Source of the DNA: Psophocarpus tetragonolobus
Lineage: Eukaryota; Streptophyta; Magnoliopsida; Fabales; Fabaceae
NCBI GenBank assembly: GCA_037954015.1
Contig: CM075691.1
Location: forward strand, 20,549,482-20,613,481
DNA: 64,000 nucleotides
Direction of reading: 5' to 3'
Shown: piece after piece, positions 23,101 through 34,479 of the stretch
Position numbering within the stretch: position 1 is the first letter of the stretch
Layout of the letters: the number at the start of each line of letters is the position of its first letter
Notes under the pieces: generated by a model
Database searches by the model: none
What the model was told of the DNA's origin: nothing
The model's input: the letters and a program-made list of their open reading frames with translations, nothing else
Made by a program: the position numbers and the translations under genes

Positions 23101-24700
23101 TGATTCACCGACATCTAAAATTACTACTCAGAAGAAGAACTAAGACAGGGTGACATTTTAACGCCTCTACTATTGACAATTATGGCAGGAGATATGTTTG
23201 GTTTGATGAGAGAAGCAATAAAAGAGGAATTATACAACCCATTTTTAATAGGAGACTAAAGAGACCCTATATTTATACTTCAATATGTTGATGTCTCCTA
23301 AAAATATATTGGTCATTAAAAGCATTCTTAGATAATTTGAATTAGCTTCTGGACTGAAGATCACCTACTTAAAAAGTAGTTTTGGAGGGATTTGGCTTAT
23401 CAAATGCGGAGGTACATGCTTTCGTCGATGTCCTAAACTGTAAAATCCCTATCTTTCTTTTCACTTATTTGGGACTTCCGTTTGGGGCTAAGCGCAGAAA
23501 AGTGGCTACTTGGGACCCAATAGTCAGAAAACTAGAAAGAAAATTGTTGAGCTATAAACATAGGAACTTGTCTCATGCTGGTCATATTTGTCTCATAAAG
23601 TACGTCCTTTCATTGGTGCCTATTTTCTACTGTTCTTTCTTCAAAATGTTTGTGGAAGTGGGGAAGAAAATCATTAGCATCTAAGCGAGGTTCCTTTGGG
23701 GCAATGTGGGTTACAAAAACAACATTGTTGGGTAAGTTGGAAATCTATGTGCCGACCAAAACAAAATGGAGGTCTATGACTCAAAGATATCTTCATTTTT
23801 AATGAAGTGCTACTGGGAAAATAGAGATAGTCAATGCTCTCTTAGAAGAGACATATGTGGGAGAAGATTGTTCACTCTAAGTATAATGGGTGGAAAGGCC
23901 TAACTAAAGGAGAAGACAACAGGTTCATGTTAATATGGTAGAGAGATTTGAGGAGAACGTGTCGGGTGAAAAATGAGTAAAGGGGGATTGACCAAATTTT
24001 GGAATGGAAGGTGGGGAATAGGTCCAAATTCAAATTTTGGTTGGATGACTGACTGGGAAATGAAGCTCTAAAGTCTAAATTTAATTGGTTGTTCCTTAAC
24101 TCAATCAATAGAGAGGGGGAAATAAACACTTTTGGGCATTGGGATTAGGGATTTTAGGGTATGGGATCTCCAATGGAGGAGATAGTTGTTTTGTTGGGAG
24201 GAAACACTGGTTAGCTTATTTCAAATAAATTTATAAAGAGTGACACTCTATAAGAGTTGTGAGGATACTTAGGTCTGAACACCAAACCCTGAAGGCACTT
24301 ACTCAGTATCTTCCTCTTATGCAACTTTGCAAGTTTGGAATTCTTCGAGGCAACCCCAAGAAACGTTTCAAAAACTACGGCTTATTCAAGAACTACTTAG
24401 GGATCCCTATTTCTACTAGTGACTACTCAAGGATGGACTTCCTTCAAAACTCAACTTGTTTAGAAGGGGTGTTTTTTCTCACCAACAGGATATAATGTGT
24501 GCATTCTATCACATCTTCCTGAAGTCAATTGATCAACTCTTTTTCCAATGTCGTAGCACACAGACTCTTTGGACTGCCTTGTACTGGAGGATTGAAATGT
24601 TAACAACAGCCCCTGGAATAGCTCAACAACATTTCTTTCAACATCATATTTGGGCTAGAAGATCTGCCACAAGATTGTGGCAACTAATTATCTGGGTCAC
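20160..24700 (+). pseudogene. L1-type LINE ORF2 remnant, first part
   Basis: Plant non-LTR element with domains in order but many stops and frameshifts. The endonuclease starts near 21290 (LQEIKN) and has ILGDFNCVHNLEERQ at about 21640. The linker (KIWNKNHFGDIK, 22085-22350) is followed by RT blocks: SPVPNGYN (about 22585), IPISLDGYMYKIISKILAIRL (about 22770), ENAYDSVSWDFL (about 22975), LRQGDILTPLLL (about 23145). The catalytic YADD is replaced by YVDV (about 23280). YLGLPFGA (about 23465) precedes a zinc-binding C-terminal region (24430-24700) with LPSKLNLFRRGVF and QLFFQCRSTQTLW. An S-type LTR interrupts the frame at 24701, and the ORF end resumes near 27617. The part upstream of 21290 is unclassified, perhaps ORF1-derived. 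Confidence 0.85.
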
Positions 24701-25595
24701 TGTTGGACAAGTGACCTCAATTTACTTAAGGGTGTGAATTAAGTAGATCAAATTTTAATCTTAGTTTTCTTTTTATTTGATTTTATAATAGAATATTTAA
24801 AAATGAATGTGAAGTATTTAAATATACAAACAGAATAAATAAATAAGAGTATAGGAAAGAGAAAGATGCAAACTCTTTTTATACTAGTTCGGTCAATCCA
24901 TTTACCTACTTCTAGTTCTCAAGTATCCCCACTTGAGATTTTTACTACCTCTGTAAATCACTTTACAAATGAATGAATCCTTAATCATCTTGGGGGTCTT
25001 CTCCCTGTGTTTGAGATTCCTTTATCACTCAAAAAGTCCCTCTTGAATACAACCAATAATCAGAAGAAGAAGAAAAAGAAAAGTCTATCTTAAAGAGCAG
25101 ATGATACAACTTGAAGATCCTATAAGAACTCTTCTGGAATTTGCAAGTGTTTGGCCAAGAGTTTTGTTTAGAAAATGATGGAAGAATTCATGTTTTAAAA
25201 CAGAAAAAAAGTCACTTATTTATAGTGTAAAAAACAAAGTTATGTACTCTTTTATGAAAGATGGTGACTTTTCAAACTTGTAATAACAACTTACTAGTAA
25301 TCAATTACATAAAAATGGTAATCAATTACATAGTTTAAAATATTATACCGTTGTCAATTTTGAATTCAAAAATTCAATAAGCAAGACCTCTGGTAATCGA
25401 TTACACAACCTGGTAATCGATTACCAGTTCATAATTTGAACTGATAAAAACATATTTGGCCAAACCAATGTTATGCAAACTCTTAGAAATTTTTTTATAC
25501 AATAACTAAGTTAATTTATTTATCTAACTTAACAATAATATTTGAATCTCTGTCAATGCTATTTGTTCTTTTGCTTCCTTGCTTTTGTATCAACA
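24701..25595 (+). mobile_element. Solo LTR, family S, inside the LINE (block B)
   Basis: Starts TGTTGGACAAG and ends ATCAACA. It shares with the nested LTR at 12175-13607 the internal order GAGTATAGG-AAGAGA, then TATACTAGTTCGGTCAA, then palindromic GGTAATCGATTACC motifs (25391-25424). At 895 bp it is a shorter or diverged member. No clear 5-bp target duplication (GTCAC left, TTTAT right). Confidence 0.68.
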
Positions 25596-25646
25596 TTTAT
25601 TGTTACTTTTTGGCATAATTAAAACCTGTAATATATTGGCAATTAA

Positions 25647-27611
25647 TGTGACGTCCTTACAATAAAACCCAGGGTATAATAATTAAGTAATTATTGAAAA
25701 TAAAAAAGCTCAAAATAATAACTAAAAAAATTTATCAATCTTACAAAGTATAATTTTCAAACATGAACATCTCTAAAACAAATATGAAGGATAATTGTAA
25801 TAAAAATATTCATAAAATGAAAAAATCTAAACTAAGGACTACGTCTTCACGCCTCCTTAGCCTCCACAACTTCTTTCTCCTTTGACTTTGAAAATAACAC
25901 TTCTATGAGATTGAAATCCAAGTTAATAAAATGAGTTCCAAAAGAGTTCACAAATAGCATTGTTCCTAACTGGTGCAGAATACAGAAAAAACAACCATGG
26001 TACCTACAATAAAAGATATTTTTAAAAACAAAGTATAATGTATTTCAAATAATCCCTAATATGAATAATTAATAAACACAATAAAAGCATGATATTTTAA
26101 TTAATACCCTTGTAATGCACACAAATTACAAAAAATAATGATGCTCAAGATCACTTACTCCCATTCTACGGTTCTCATAACCAAGGTTTTTAATAGATTC
26201 ATAGAAAAGTTTTATGATCTCATATTTCATACAATGACGTCTCGTTGTCTTTTCCACGCTATTGTTGAGGTATCTAGAATCTTTTTTTCATCCTGGATGG
26301 AGGTATCTAAGACCTCTTTTCTGCATTAAATGGAGACATCTCATAGATAAATACATCCATATGGATGTATCTCAAATTTAAATCTCATTTCAAATGTAGG
26401 TATCTCAAACAAGACAATTACTAAAATAAATTTCAAAACACTACTCATATCAATTGAAATTATTAACTCATAGCATCAATTATGTTAACTTTAAAACATA
26501 ATTTAAGAAGATATTGCACAATAATTGTAGGCATGTCAATTATAGGAACATTACAAGTGCATTGAAGTACTACCTAGTGATATTAGGATAATATATACAT
26601 AATATATGTACATATACATAAAGTTTAATTGATATATATTATTAGTATAAAAAAATTTTATATTGGCATTTAATCATGACTTTTCATTGATATGATTTTT
26701 AAAATAATAATAAGTAATGTAAACAAATTTACCATAAATAAAAAATTGTAATTGAATGTCAGTTTAAAAATATATATCAATTAAACTGTATATATATATA
26801 TAAAATATGATGATTAGCGGCAGTTAAAGAACAGTCACCGTATATATAAGTTATAGTGAATCACAATCCATCCATGTGATTTCAATTCCAAATAATTAAT
26901 AATTTGAATTACGAACACAAAACTTAAAATCGATGCGTTGCAACTATTCAAGTCAATTCGTATGCACAAATCATTATGATACTTTGGAACCAAATTAAAT
27001 ATAGCTTATGCGTGAACCGTGTTGTCCTCGGTTTTTCATTCCACAAGGCTATATTTAAATGTGTGTATATTATATGTGAGGAAATCCAAATTTAATCCTC
27101 ACAATTAGCAAATCAAATAGATTATTAGAAAGGTAAAGTAAATAAAATTATACTATGATTAAGTTTAAAATACATTTTACTCACTTTTTAATTTGTTTTT
27201 TTTTCTCTTCTATCTCTCTTTCTTAATCCTTGAACATGCAACTAATCTATAATTGTCTATGGAAACTATTTAACTCTATATATAATAAATTAAAATTTAT
27301 TTCTCTCTCTATCATTTTTTTTTTACAAAAGATTAGTTTTACTGTTTAAATTCAAAATGATATTAAATATTTATTTATTTTATCATGTTTCTATTTTAAA
27401 GAAATCATTATCTTAGTCTTGTTATTCAAAATGATATTAAATGTTTCTTTATTTGATCTTATTTTTATTTTAAGGAAAATATTATCTTAATCTTGTTTTT
27501 CAAAAAAATGTTGATAGTTTTATCTTTTAACAAATATTTTTTTAACAACAAAATATTGTCTTAAATAAATGATTATTTGAATATTTGTATCTTAGATTTT
27601 GAGATGTTAGA
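25647..27611 (-). mobile_element. LTR-like repeat, family G copy 2 (G2)
   Basis: Collinear with G1 on the opposite strand. Its outer ends are TGTGACGTCC (plus-strand left) and GATGTTAGA (right), flanked by ATTAA (25642-25646) and ACTAA (27612-27616), a 4-of-5 match that supports an insertion with a 5-bp target duplication. LINE sequence lies on both sides. It holds MITE M3 and other DNA absent from G1. No gag or pol is present, so it is probably a solo LTR. Confidence 0.62.
26622..26787. mobile_element. MITE, family M, copy M3
   Basis: Inverted ends AGTTTAATTGATATA and TATATCAATTAAACT match the ends of the two MITEs near KTI-c. 166 bp, inside G2. The target duplication is unclear. The orthologous copy lies at 60121-60285. 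Confidence 0.7.
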
Positions 27612-27616
27612 ACTAA

Positions 27617-28282
27617 TGTATATACCATGTGGAAGGTTGGAAATGATTTTATTTTCAAGAACATTAATATTGATTTATGAAACATAGAAGTTGAATCTTA
27701 TATCCTTGGTTGGAAATGGCTACACAACCACCAAAAATATTTTGGTTTCTCTATTAATGAGTGGATAGCTAATCTGCAAGTGTGTTTGGGGTTAAATTTG
27801 TAACTTATTATGGGGCCACTCCAACTTCTCAGCCATATTTCTCAAGGGTTTTAGCGCTTTGATTTTGCTGAATGTTGGTGCTGGAATCTATTGTAGGTCA
27901 ATCTGTGCTACTATGTGCTAGGTATTTGGTGGTATGGCGATGCTTGATGTTAGTGTATTGGTATTGTCTAGATACTAGTAGGTTGAACAGTGTTGGTTGG
28001 TGTTAGTGTATTGTTAGGGTAAGGGTGTGTTGCTCAATTGATGTTGATGGTCTGATGGTGTATTTTGAAAGAATCTGATGTAAAATGTGACCATACTATG
28101 CCTCTGATGTAATTGTTGTTCAATTGGATTTTTTTTTTCTATAGTCTGATGTACAACTGGTTGATGATGTTGTATTACTGGTGAATTCGTATGGTCCTGG
28201 CTAGTGGTATTGCTGCTAGTAGGCTGCCCATTATCGGCATAGGTTACTAGTATATTCTGCTACCTTTGGTGATGGAGTTTGC

Positions 28283-28324
<42 letters not shown>

Positions 28325-28660
28325 GCAGGGAAATGTGTGTGGCTTTTTGTTGATATGGTGTTGGTTGGTGCTGATATACTGGTACTGTTATCTGCATTAT
28401 AGGCTACTTTGATGTTGGTATACATTATTGGTTCATTGATATGGCCTTGGCTATTGGAATTGGAGTTAGAAGGTTGCCCCATTGTTGGCGTAGGCTATTG
28501 CTATATTTCCTTTTCTTTTTATGGTTGTATTATGTTATATGCTTATATTATGGTCTATTTTATGTGGTTTTATTTTTTGTTTTGGCTGGTGTATTTCTGC
28601 TATTTCCCTGTGTTTCTTTGTCCTTGTGTGGTTCTTGTTATTGCACCTATGGTGCCTTCT
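27617..28660 (+). pseudogene. LINE ORF2 C-terminus and 3' untranslated region
   Basis: After the nested LTRs the LINE frame resumes: MWKVGNDFIFKNINIDL, then WKWLHNHQKYFGFSINEW (27630-27770), typical of the plant L1 C-terminus (RND.IF...W.WL...FS...W). A G/T-rich tail with GTTGGTG-type repeats follows (27870-28650), like plant LINE 3' ends. The hydrophobic open frames at 28409-28777 lie in this tail and are not genes. Confidence 0.65.
28286..28321. repeat. (TA)n microsatellite in LINE tail
   Basis: About 36 bp, against about 60 bp at the equivalent place in B' (61779-61838). Confidence 0.9.
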
Positions 28661-28784
28661 TACTACAAAAAAATGAATTATACAAATTTTAATTTTATTT
28701 CAATTAGATTTTTAACTGTTATCGTTCTTACAAAAAGTATTCTTTGTATAAGTCAAATAAGTTGTATGGCTAAATAAGAGATAG

Positions 28785-28965
28785 AGGACAACTCAGGTGA
28801 GAAAAGAGAAAACATAATAATACACGATTTATATTGAGTTGTGAATTAAACAAGCTTACATGATTTTTTCACATAGAGATCTTTCCACAAACACTTAATG
28901 TGTCACACTCTCTCATCACCACACAAAATTTTTTACAAGATCACCACACTCCCACATCACCATGA
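28785..28965. mobile_element. Foldback-like repeat, family X copy 4 (one arm)
   Basis: Matches the left arm of X2 at 62310-62510: GAGGACAACTCA, GAGTTGTGAATTAAACAAGC, CTTAATGTGTCACACTCTC. The match stops at 28965, which is also where B/B' similarity ends. Confidence 0.7.
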
Positions 28966-30020
28966 TCACAATGATCTTATATGTATCCCTTATCGACCTT
29001 AGTACTAGGATCGCAATGATCTTATATGTATCCCTTAGTCAATGCACCTCACACATATTAACGAAGATTAAGTTATCCATTGTAACAACCCATACCCAAC
29101 AATCAATTATAGCGTCAAATTTAACATGCATCAAATCAATCTCAAAGAAAACACAATTCATTTAACAACCGAATCAAGAACAAAACATCAATCATTCACA
29201 ATTAATTGCAATAACACAAAAATCAATTAGAAATTCCAAAATTAAAACGAAGATTGAGTCTCCCTTACATGTTTCTCCTTTAAGCTAAATGATGGGAAGA
29301 ATAAAACTTAGAGAGTACCCTCAAATAGCTCAATCGAACAAATCCTTAAAATTTAACAAAACCCCCCAATATCAAAGAGAATATAAAAAATTAGGATTTC
29401 AAGGTTGTTACTCCAAGAATGGAAACACATGTATCCAAAAGAAAACAAATTGCTCCAAGGAAGTAAAACATTACTTATGCATAATAACCCATGATTGAGA
29501 TAAGGAGAAATAGAAGAAATTCGTCAACTATCCATGGAGGATTCATAGGCATGCAAAAGAAAGAGAAAAAAAATTGCTTAAGGAATCAAAATAATTATTT
29601 ACCAGCTTATGTCCATGGTCAATGTGTGGAGAAATGGAGGAAATCCCCTAAAGTTTCAATGGGGAATTGAATAGCATACAAGGAAGATAAGGAAAGAGGG
29701 TAAGGGAAAAAAAGGGTTTGGTGATGGAAGAAGAAAATGAAAAAAGACAAAAGAATAAGGTGTATTTAGTAATTTTGTTTTGTTAATCGCAACCTCCCAT
29801 TTTCCAAATAGATATAGTCTGAAAACTAGTCAAAATACTTCCATCCAAAAGACTATGTATTGTACTCATGTCTCATCTCACTAAACTCACCATCCATATT
29901 GAATTATTTACAATTTACTTAAATCCAATTAAATTCATAATTAAATAACCAAACCTATGACCTCTTCCTCTCTTATCTCACTAAGTTACCACCAAACCAA
30001 CCTTATAACTCTTATTAAAT
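28966..30020. other. Unclassified DNA, possibly old LTR material
   Basis: Begins with a 45-bp tandem pair (GATCACAATGATCTTATATG at 28964 and a variant at 29009). The rest is A-rich with no recognised protein; TAACAACCCATACCC near 29092 resembles a gypsy-type LTR edge but proves nothing. Confidence 0.35.
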
Positions 30021-30024
30021 AACC

Positions 30025-30300
30025 ACATTTATCATCGACACACACAAACATACATAGAGAGACACATAGACAGACATAGATGCATACACACACAGACATG
30101 GAGACAGACACAGACTTAGACACACACACACAAAACACATACACATAGAGATAAATACACACACATACATATATATAAATAACGCGCATAAACATAGACA
30201 CACACATAGACAGACAGGCATGCACGCAAGCTTGCACGCACACATACACACACATGCGCACACACGCATATGTTTATGCACTCGGACACACACACCCAGA
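30025..30300. repeat. CA-rich imperfect microsatellite tract
   Basis: About 275 bp dominated by ACACAC, ACAGACA and CATACA units on the plus strand, grading into (GA)n at 30299-30312. The cysteine- and valine-rich open frames on the minus strand here are artefacts of the repeat. Confidence 0.9.
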
Positions 30301-30304
30301 GAGA

Positions 30305-31130
30305 GAGAGAGAAAGGACAAATCAAGTGAAAAAAATTATTACATGGCGAGAAAGCGGAAAACATAATAATAATCAAAGGATTTTAATATGCATTTAGATT
30401 GTGTTGGTAATTAAATAAGCTCATGTAATTCTCCTATAAAGGGACATTTCCCACCCTAGCTTAATGTGTTACTGTTGCTCATCACCCCTACAGAATCCTT
30501 TGCAAGGTCGCCACTATCCCACTCCACCTTCACCTTCGTTGGTAACATCGTTGCCTGTGGTGGCGGTATCGACGATGGTGGTTGTGGCATCAATGATAAT
30601 GATGGTCGCAGTAACGCAACAATGATGTGGGGTGGTGCCCCCTTCGTTGTCGCTCCCCACCATCGTTGTCATTGCTACCATCGTTGGTACTGTAACTACC
30701 ACTTCCCCCATTGCCCCACCATCCCTATTGCTACCACTAACCCCACCCACAACCACCATCGTTATCAATGGTGGCGATATCGATGGTGGTGGTGGTTGGT
30801 AGAGAGGATTCCAAAGGGTAACAAGAGAGTGGTACATTAAGCTAGAGTTTGATTTATGGGAGAGGATTATGTGTAACTGAATCACGTGAACTTATTTAAT
30901 TAATAACTTAATCTGAACCGTTTAATCGAAATTTTATGGCTATCACTATGTTTTCTCATATCTTACCATAACTTTTTTTCTCAACTGAGTTGTTGAAATC
31001 TTATGACAAACACATAGATAGAGAAAAAAGAGCATATCAGGAGCAAAAAGAACTTACTCTGATAAATGAGAGGCATTTAATAACAACTGTAACATTAAAT
31101 TTAATGGTGTTGATTACATTGTTTATTAAA
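30305..31130. mobile_element. Foldback-like repeat, family X copy 1 (complete)
   Basis: The arms at about 30310-30500 and 30800-31010 are inverted relative to each other (AATTAAATAAGCTCATGTAATTC against the complement of GAATCACGTGAACTTATTTAATT; CTTAATGTGT against ACATTAAG). They enclose a GC-rich core (about 30520-30790) of GGT/ACC/ATC triplets, striking in this AT-rich window. The outer flank to 31130 is shared with X3. No transposase. It could be a MULE-type or foldback MITE; the target duplication was not resolved. Confidence 0.65.
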
Positions 31131-32479
31131 TATATGCACACATGAGGAGATATTTACTTATTACACGAGTAAGTTTAACAAACTTAATTTTCGTTCTCAT
31201 AATTCATTTGATTGAAATCTAATTGTAGTGATAAATAATTTGTTGGTGGGAAGAATGGAAGATCATGTAAGAAATGTGAAATTTACATATATTTTGTTTT
31301 CCTAAAAGCAGCTTTAATTTCGAATAGCTAAGACGGGTCCATATGCCAACCTGTTAGTGTAACCTTGTTATCTCATTGAAAAAACCTCTGTAGGTTCTAA
31401 AAAGTGCTGCATCATCTTGCTAGGAGGCATCAAGATGGATTAATTAGCAGACTATTGAGACCAATAATTTATACATATCCAAATTCTTCCAGCCTCAGCC
31501 ATACTCTGAATACGGTTTCTGAACTATGGTGTCATGTTCGAACAGGAACACACCAAGACACAGTCGATCATAAAATTCACCATGCATTCAGATCAAGATT
31601 TTTTAAACTGAATAAAACATTTTGAAAGTGCACTTTTGGTTCCACTAGGAACAGGACTTGCAACCCGAACGACCTATAAATCTACTGTCAAATAGGAAGC
31701 ACACTTACACATAAGAAAACATGCGAATCTGATTCTTGTTGTGTCCAGAATCACTCCCCTAGTTGTTAAATTTGTCTTCGTAGGCAACACTTTAAGCTAA
31801 AATTTTCATGTGAAGTGTGCGACCCTTAGTGGTGTTAATATGCTGTTTCCATAAAACACTGCAGACATCCTCCAATTTTTCTTCATCAACAAGAGACTAT
31901 ATCCCATTCTAAGCTGAGTTTACTTAAGAGATGGTTTTTTGTAATAAATTATTATAAAATTAAATAAAATAATTAAGTGTCTTATTTTTTATATTATCGT
32001 TTAGCTTTTTGAAATAATTAAACACAATTAAATAATTTGTTAACATAAAATTATTTAATTAAAACACTTTATATAAATTAAAATTAAGGAGATCAGAAAT
32101 TTCCGTTGTGAAAAAAAAGAAAAGAAAAGAAAACACTGAATATGAAACATTTCTCCCTGCACTGGAGCCTCTCACAAAACACAATACCGCTTCTCTCGCC
32201 ATGAGCTGCATTATAATTTATAATTCATAGTTATAGAATATTAAATATAAAGTAAATAATACTTCCTTGAAGAGTACCACGACTTGTTCTATTTTGTGCG
32301 TTTATCACTTCTCTGTACAAAACTATTAATATTTATATATTTATGTTGAATGTGCGAGTATAGTTTAGTTGACATCATTATTGAATCTCACTGAACACCA
32401 TCTTAAGAAAAGATGAAAAGTTTTAAGTATAATTAAATTTCGAATTTATCGAGTGATTTAATAAAAAAAATGTTATAAT
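31131..32479. other. Unclassified DNA with a possible LINE trace
   Basis: No intact gene. On the minus strand near 31790-31730 a stretch reads LPTKTNLTTRGV, like the zinc-binding C-terminal region of plant LINE ORF2. The context is too short and broken to be sure. The rest is A/T-rich. Confidence 0.3.
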
Positions 32480-32880
32480 AAATATTATTTTAATATTATT
32501 ATTAATGAAATAAAATTCATTATATTCATATATAATTAAATACTATGATGATTGATAATTGTAGGCATTACTAAATAATTCTAAAATTAATCACTTATAA
32601 TTTTATGATTATAACTAATCTTATATTAATAATTATTTAATTATGTTATTTTTAATTACTTATATAGTAAATAAATAAAATTAACAACGTTTATCACATA
32701 ATTGAACAACTATTTATAGTGGAACATAATTATTTTGATTAAACATAAGATTACTTTTTTCTTTTCTGTCACGTTTTTGTGAGAGATAAACAAACAAGAA
32801 ACCGTGATGGAAGAAGGGAATATATATAAAAACAAACCTTAGACTCAGCACGATGAACACAATTAATGAAAGGAATATTC
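32480..32880. repeat. Dispersed repeat shared with 8.6-9.1 kb
   Basis: TTTATCACATAATTGAACAACTATTTATAG (32686-32715) is the inverted, diverged form of 8636-8665. AACAAACCTTAGAC...CACGATG near 32832 is directly similar to AACAAACCTAGACACAC at about 9058. Confidence 0.45.
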
Positions 32881-33225
32881 AGTATACAATAATAATAAAA
32901 TGAACAGCTAGCAGTGTAGATCCATTAACATGCCTTCTTTCTTAACAAGTTAAATAACAACTACTGCTGACATCATTATGTTTTGCATACTTATCCTAAG
33001 CGTCACATAAAAATGAAAACTCTGTCCAAACTCTCCTTTCTGAGGCTGCATGTGGTTTAAAATTTATTAAAAATTATGAAGAGAGTAGTTAACCGATAAA
33101 CAAAACTTATCAAATTAATAAGTTTTTTTAATAAATTATGACTATCATACAATAATTTTAAAGAAAATTTAATATTTAACACTTATCTCATTTATCCTAA
33201 ACACACTTTACTACCACAACAAGTC

Positions 33226-33234
33226 TATAAATAG
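33226..33234 (+). promoter_or_regulatory. TATA box of KTI-b
   Basis: TATAAATAG, 80 bp before the ATG. A TGCATG (RY-like core, typical of seed promoters) lies at 33047-33052; its role is a guess. Confidence 0.75.
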
Positions 33235-33313
33235 ATTCTTCAAACATTGTTTGATCACACAAACTGAAGAAGAAAAAGCTTCACATTAGTATCCACATAT
33301 AGCAGCCTAAGAT

Positions 33314-33928
33314 ATGAAGAGCCCTACCATCTTGTTCACTCTTTTTCTATTTTCTACCTTCACCTCATACCTACCTTCAGCCACTGCTCAAGACCCAGTA
33401 TACGATACAAACCATAATCGTGTTCTAAACAATGGAGAATACTATATATTGCCAATTAAGGGTAGTGGAATAGAGGTACTCCAAACTGGATCAGATCCTT
33501 ACCCTCTCACTATTGTGCAATCCTCACGCCTCAAGCTTTCAACTGTTTTTTCATCCAAAATAGAAATACCAACCAATTATATCTCCCAAAACCAAGCCTT
33601 CAACATTACATTCGGTGATCCATTTAGAGGGAAGAAATGGACCGTTGTCAATAATCAACCAGAAGGACTCGCTCTCAAAGTGGAAGGGTACTACACAAAT
33701 ACAGTGAAGGGCAATTTTAGAATTAAAATATTTTCTGCTACATCTGCAAACTATAAGCTATTGTTTTGTCCAGATGTTGGTCAGTGTGGGAATATTGCCG
33801 TTTATACTGATACGGAGGGATTCAATCGTTTGGTGGTGTCTAATACGTTAGCTGCATTAGAGGTTAAGTTTCAGAAATATGGATCACGATTCGCCATGGA
33901 TAATCATCTGCGTTCTGTCACTGAGTGA
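33314..33928 (+). CDS. Divergent Kunitz-type inhibitor-like protein (KTI-b)
   Basis: Intact intronless 204-residue member of the Kunitz (STI) family with a signal peptide at 1-25 (cleavage after SATA). The N-terminal signature (residues 29-45, VYDTNHNRV...YYI) has His34 where Asp or Gly is usual. Only two cysteines remain (152, 158). The first is Tyr63 in the PLTIV block and the second is absent before KKWTVV, so the first conserved disulfide is lost. The reactive-loop region (about 80-95) lacks a clear P1 Arg or Lys and is about two residues longer. There is one N-glycosylation sequon, N97-I-T. The frame is clean and the promoter is present, so it is likely expressed, but protease inhibition is doubtful. 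From codon 171 on, the gene lies inside block A', and its 3' end is copied at 19475-19579 and 56722-56826. Confidence 0.88.
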   Translation: MKSPTILFTLFLFSTFTSYLPSATAQDPVYDTNHNRVLNNGEYYILPIKGSGIEVLQTGSDPYPLTIVQSSRLKLSTVFSSKIEIPTNYISQNQAFNITFGDPFRGKKWTVVNNQPEGLALKVEGYYTNTVKGNFRIKIFSATSANYKLLFCPDVGQCGNIAVYTDTEGFNRLVVSNTLAALEVKFQKYGSRFAMDNHLRSVTE

Positions 33929-33959
33929 GAGTGAGAGACAAGGGTTATGCTTTCGTTGT

Positions 33960-33985
33960 AATAAATTATTGTAAAACTAAATAAA
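33960..33985 (+). terminator. Poly(A) signals of KTI-b
   Basis: AATAAA at 33960-33965 and 33980-33985, 30-60 bp past the stop. They are duplicated in each KTI fragment flank. Confidence 0.55.
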
Positions 33986-34065
33986 ATAATCCAAGCTTAT
34001 GCGTATTTTTAATTTTAGTCATGCTACATAGGCATTTTAATATATTAGATACTTTGTGTTTTTCT

Positions 34066-34076
<11 letters not shown>

Positions 34077-34131
<55 letters not shown>
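34077..34131. repeat. (TA)n microsatellite downstream of KTI-b
   Basis: About 55 bp. Present in A'' (56525-56583) but absent from block A near 19355. Confidence 0.9.
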
Positions 34132-34133
<2 letters not shown>

Positions 34134-34479
34134 CATATTACATATTACATGTATTCACGGATTGGATACATCTATCATCCGATCATCTGAATTCATTAAT
34201 GCACTTAAATATTTGAAATACAAATGTAATTTAATTAAATCCATTTCAATACGATTAAATCTATCTTTAATAGATTGGTTTACAAATTTAAACTTTCAAT
34301 CTGAAGATTCATAAACTGATATAATAAATTATTTTTTGATATTTTTATTTTATGTATATATATTGAATGTGGTGCAAATAGAATTTATAATAAACATAAT
34401 TAAATATATAATCTAACAAACTTCGACACAAATCTATGTTTCTCTCTCAGTCCTGAAACTGAAACATTTAGTATTGACT

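Noticed and set aside
24701..27611. A single 2.9-kb LTR retrotransposon inserted in the LINE
   Set aside because: The two parts have different end sequences and different relatives (S-type and G-type), with LINE-like flank left between them; two independent insertions fit better.
28409..28777. Hydrophobic 83-122 residue open frames (also 61924-62305) that look like membrane proteins
   Set aside because: They lie in the T/G-rich 3' tail of the LINE, overlap in several frames and have no family motif; hydrophobicity follows from T-rich codons.
28964..29037. 45-bp direct repeat considered as a CRISPR-like array
   Set aside because: Only two units, diverged, no spacers, and in a plant nuclear context.
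29986..30376. Cysteine/valine-rich open frames on the minus strand
   Set aside because: Products of the CA-rich microsatellite read in three frames.
30466..30885. Overlapping 123-124 residue open frames on both strands
   Set aside because: They fall in the triplet-rich core of repeat X1. Triplet repeats keep all frames open, and no start context or family match is seen.
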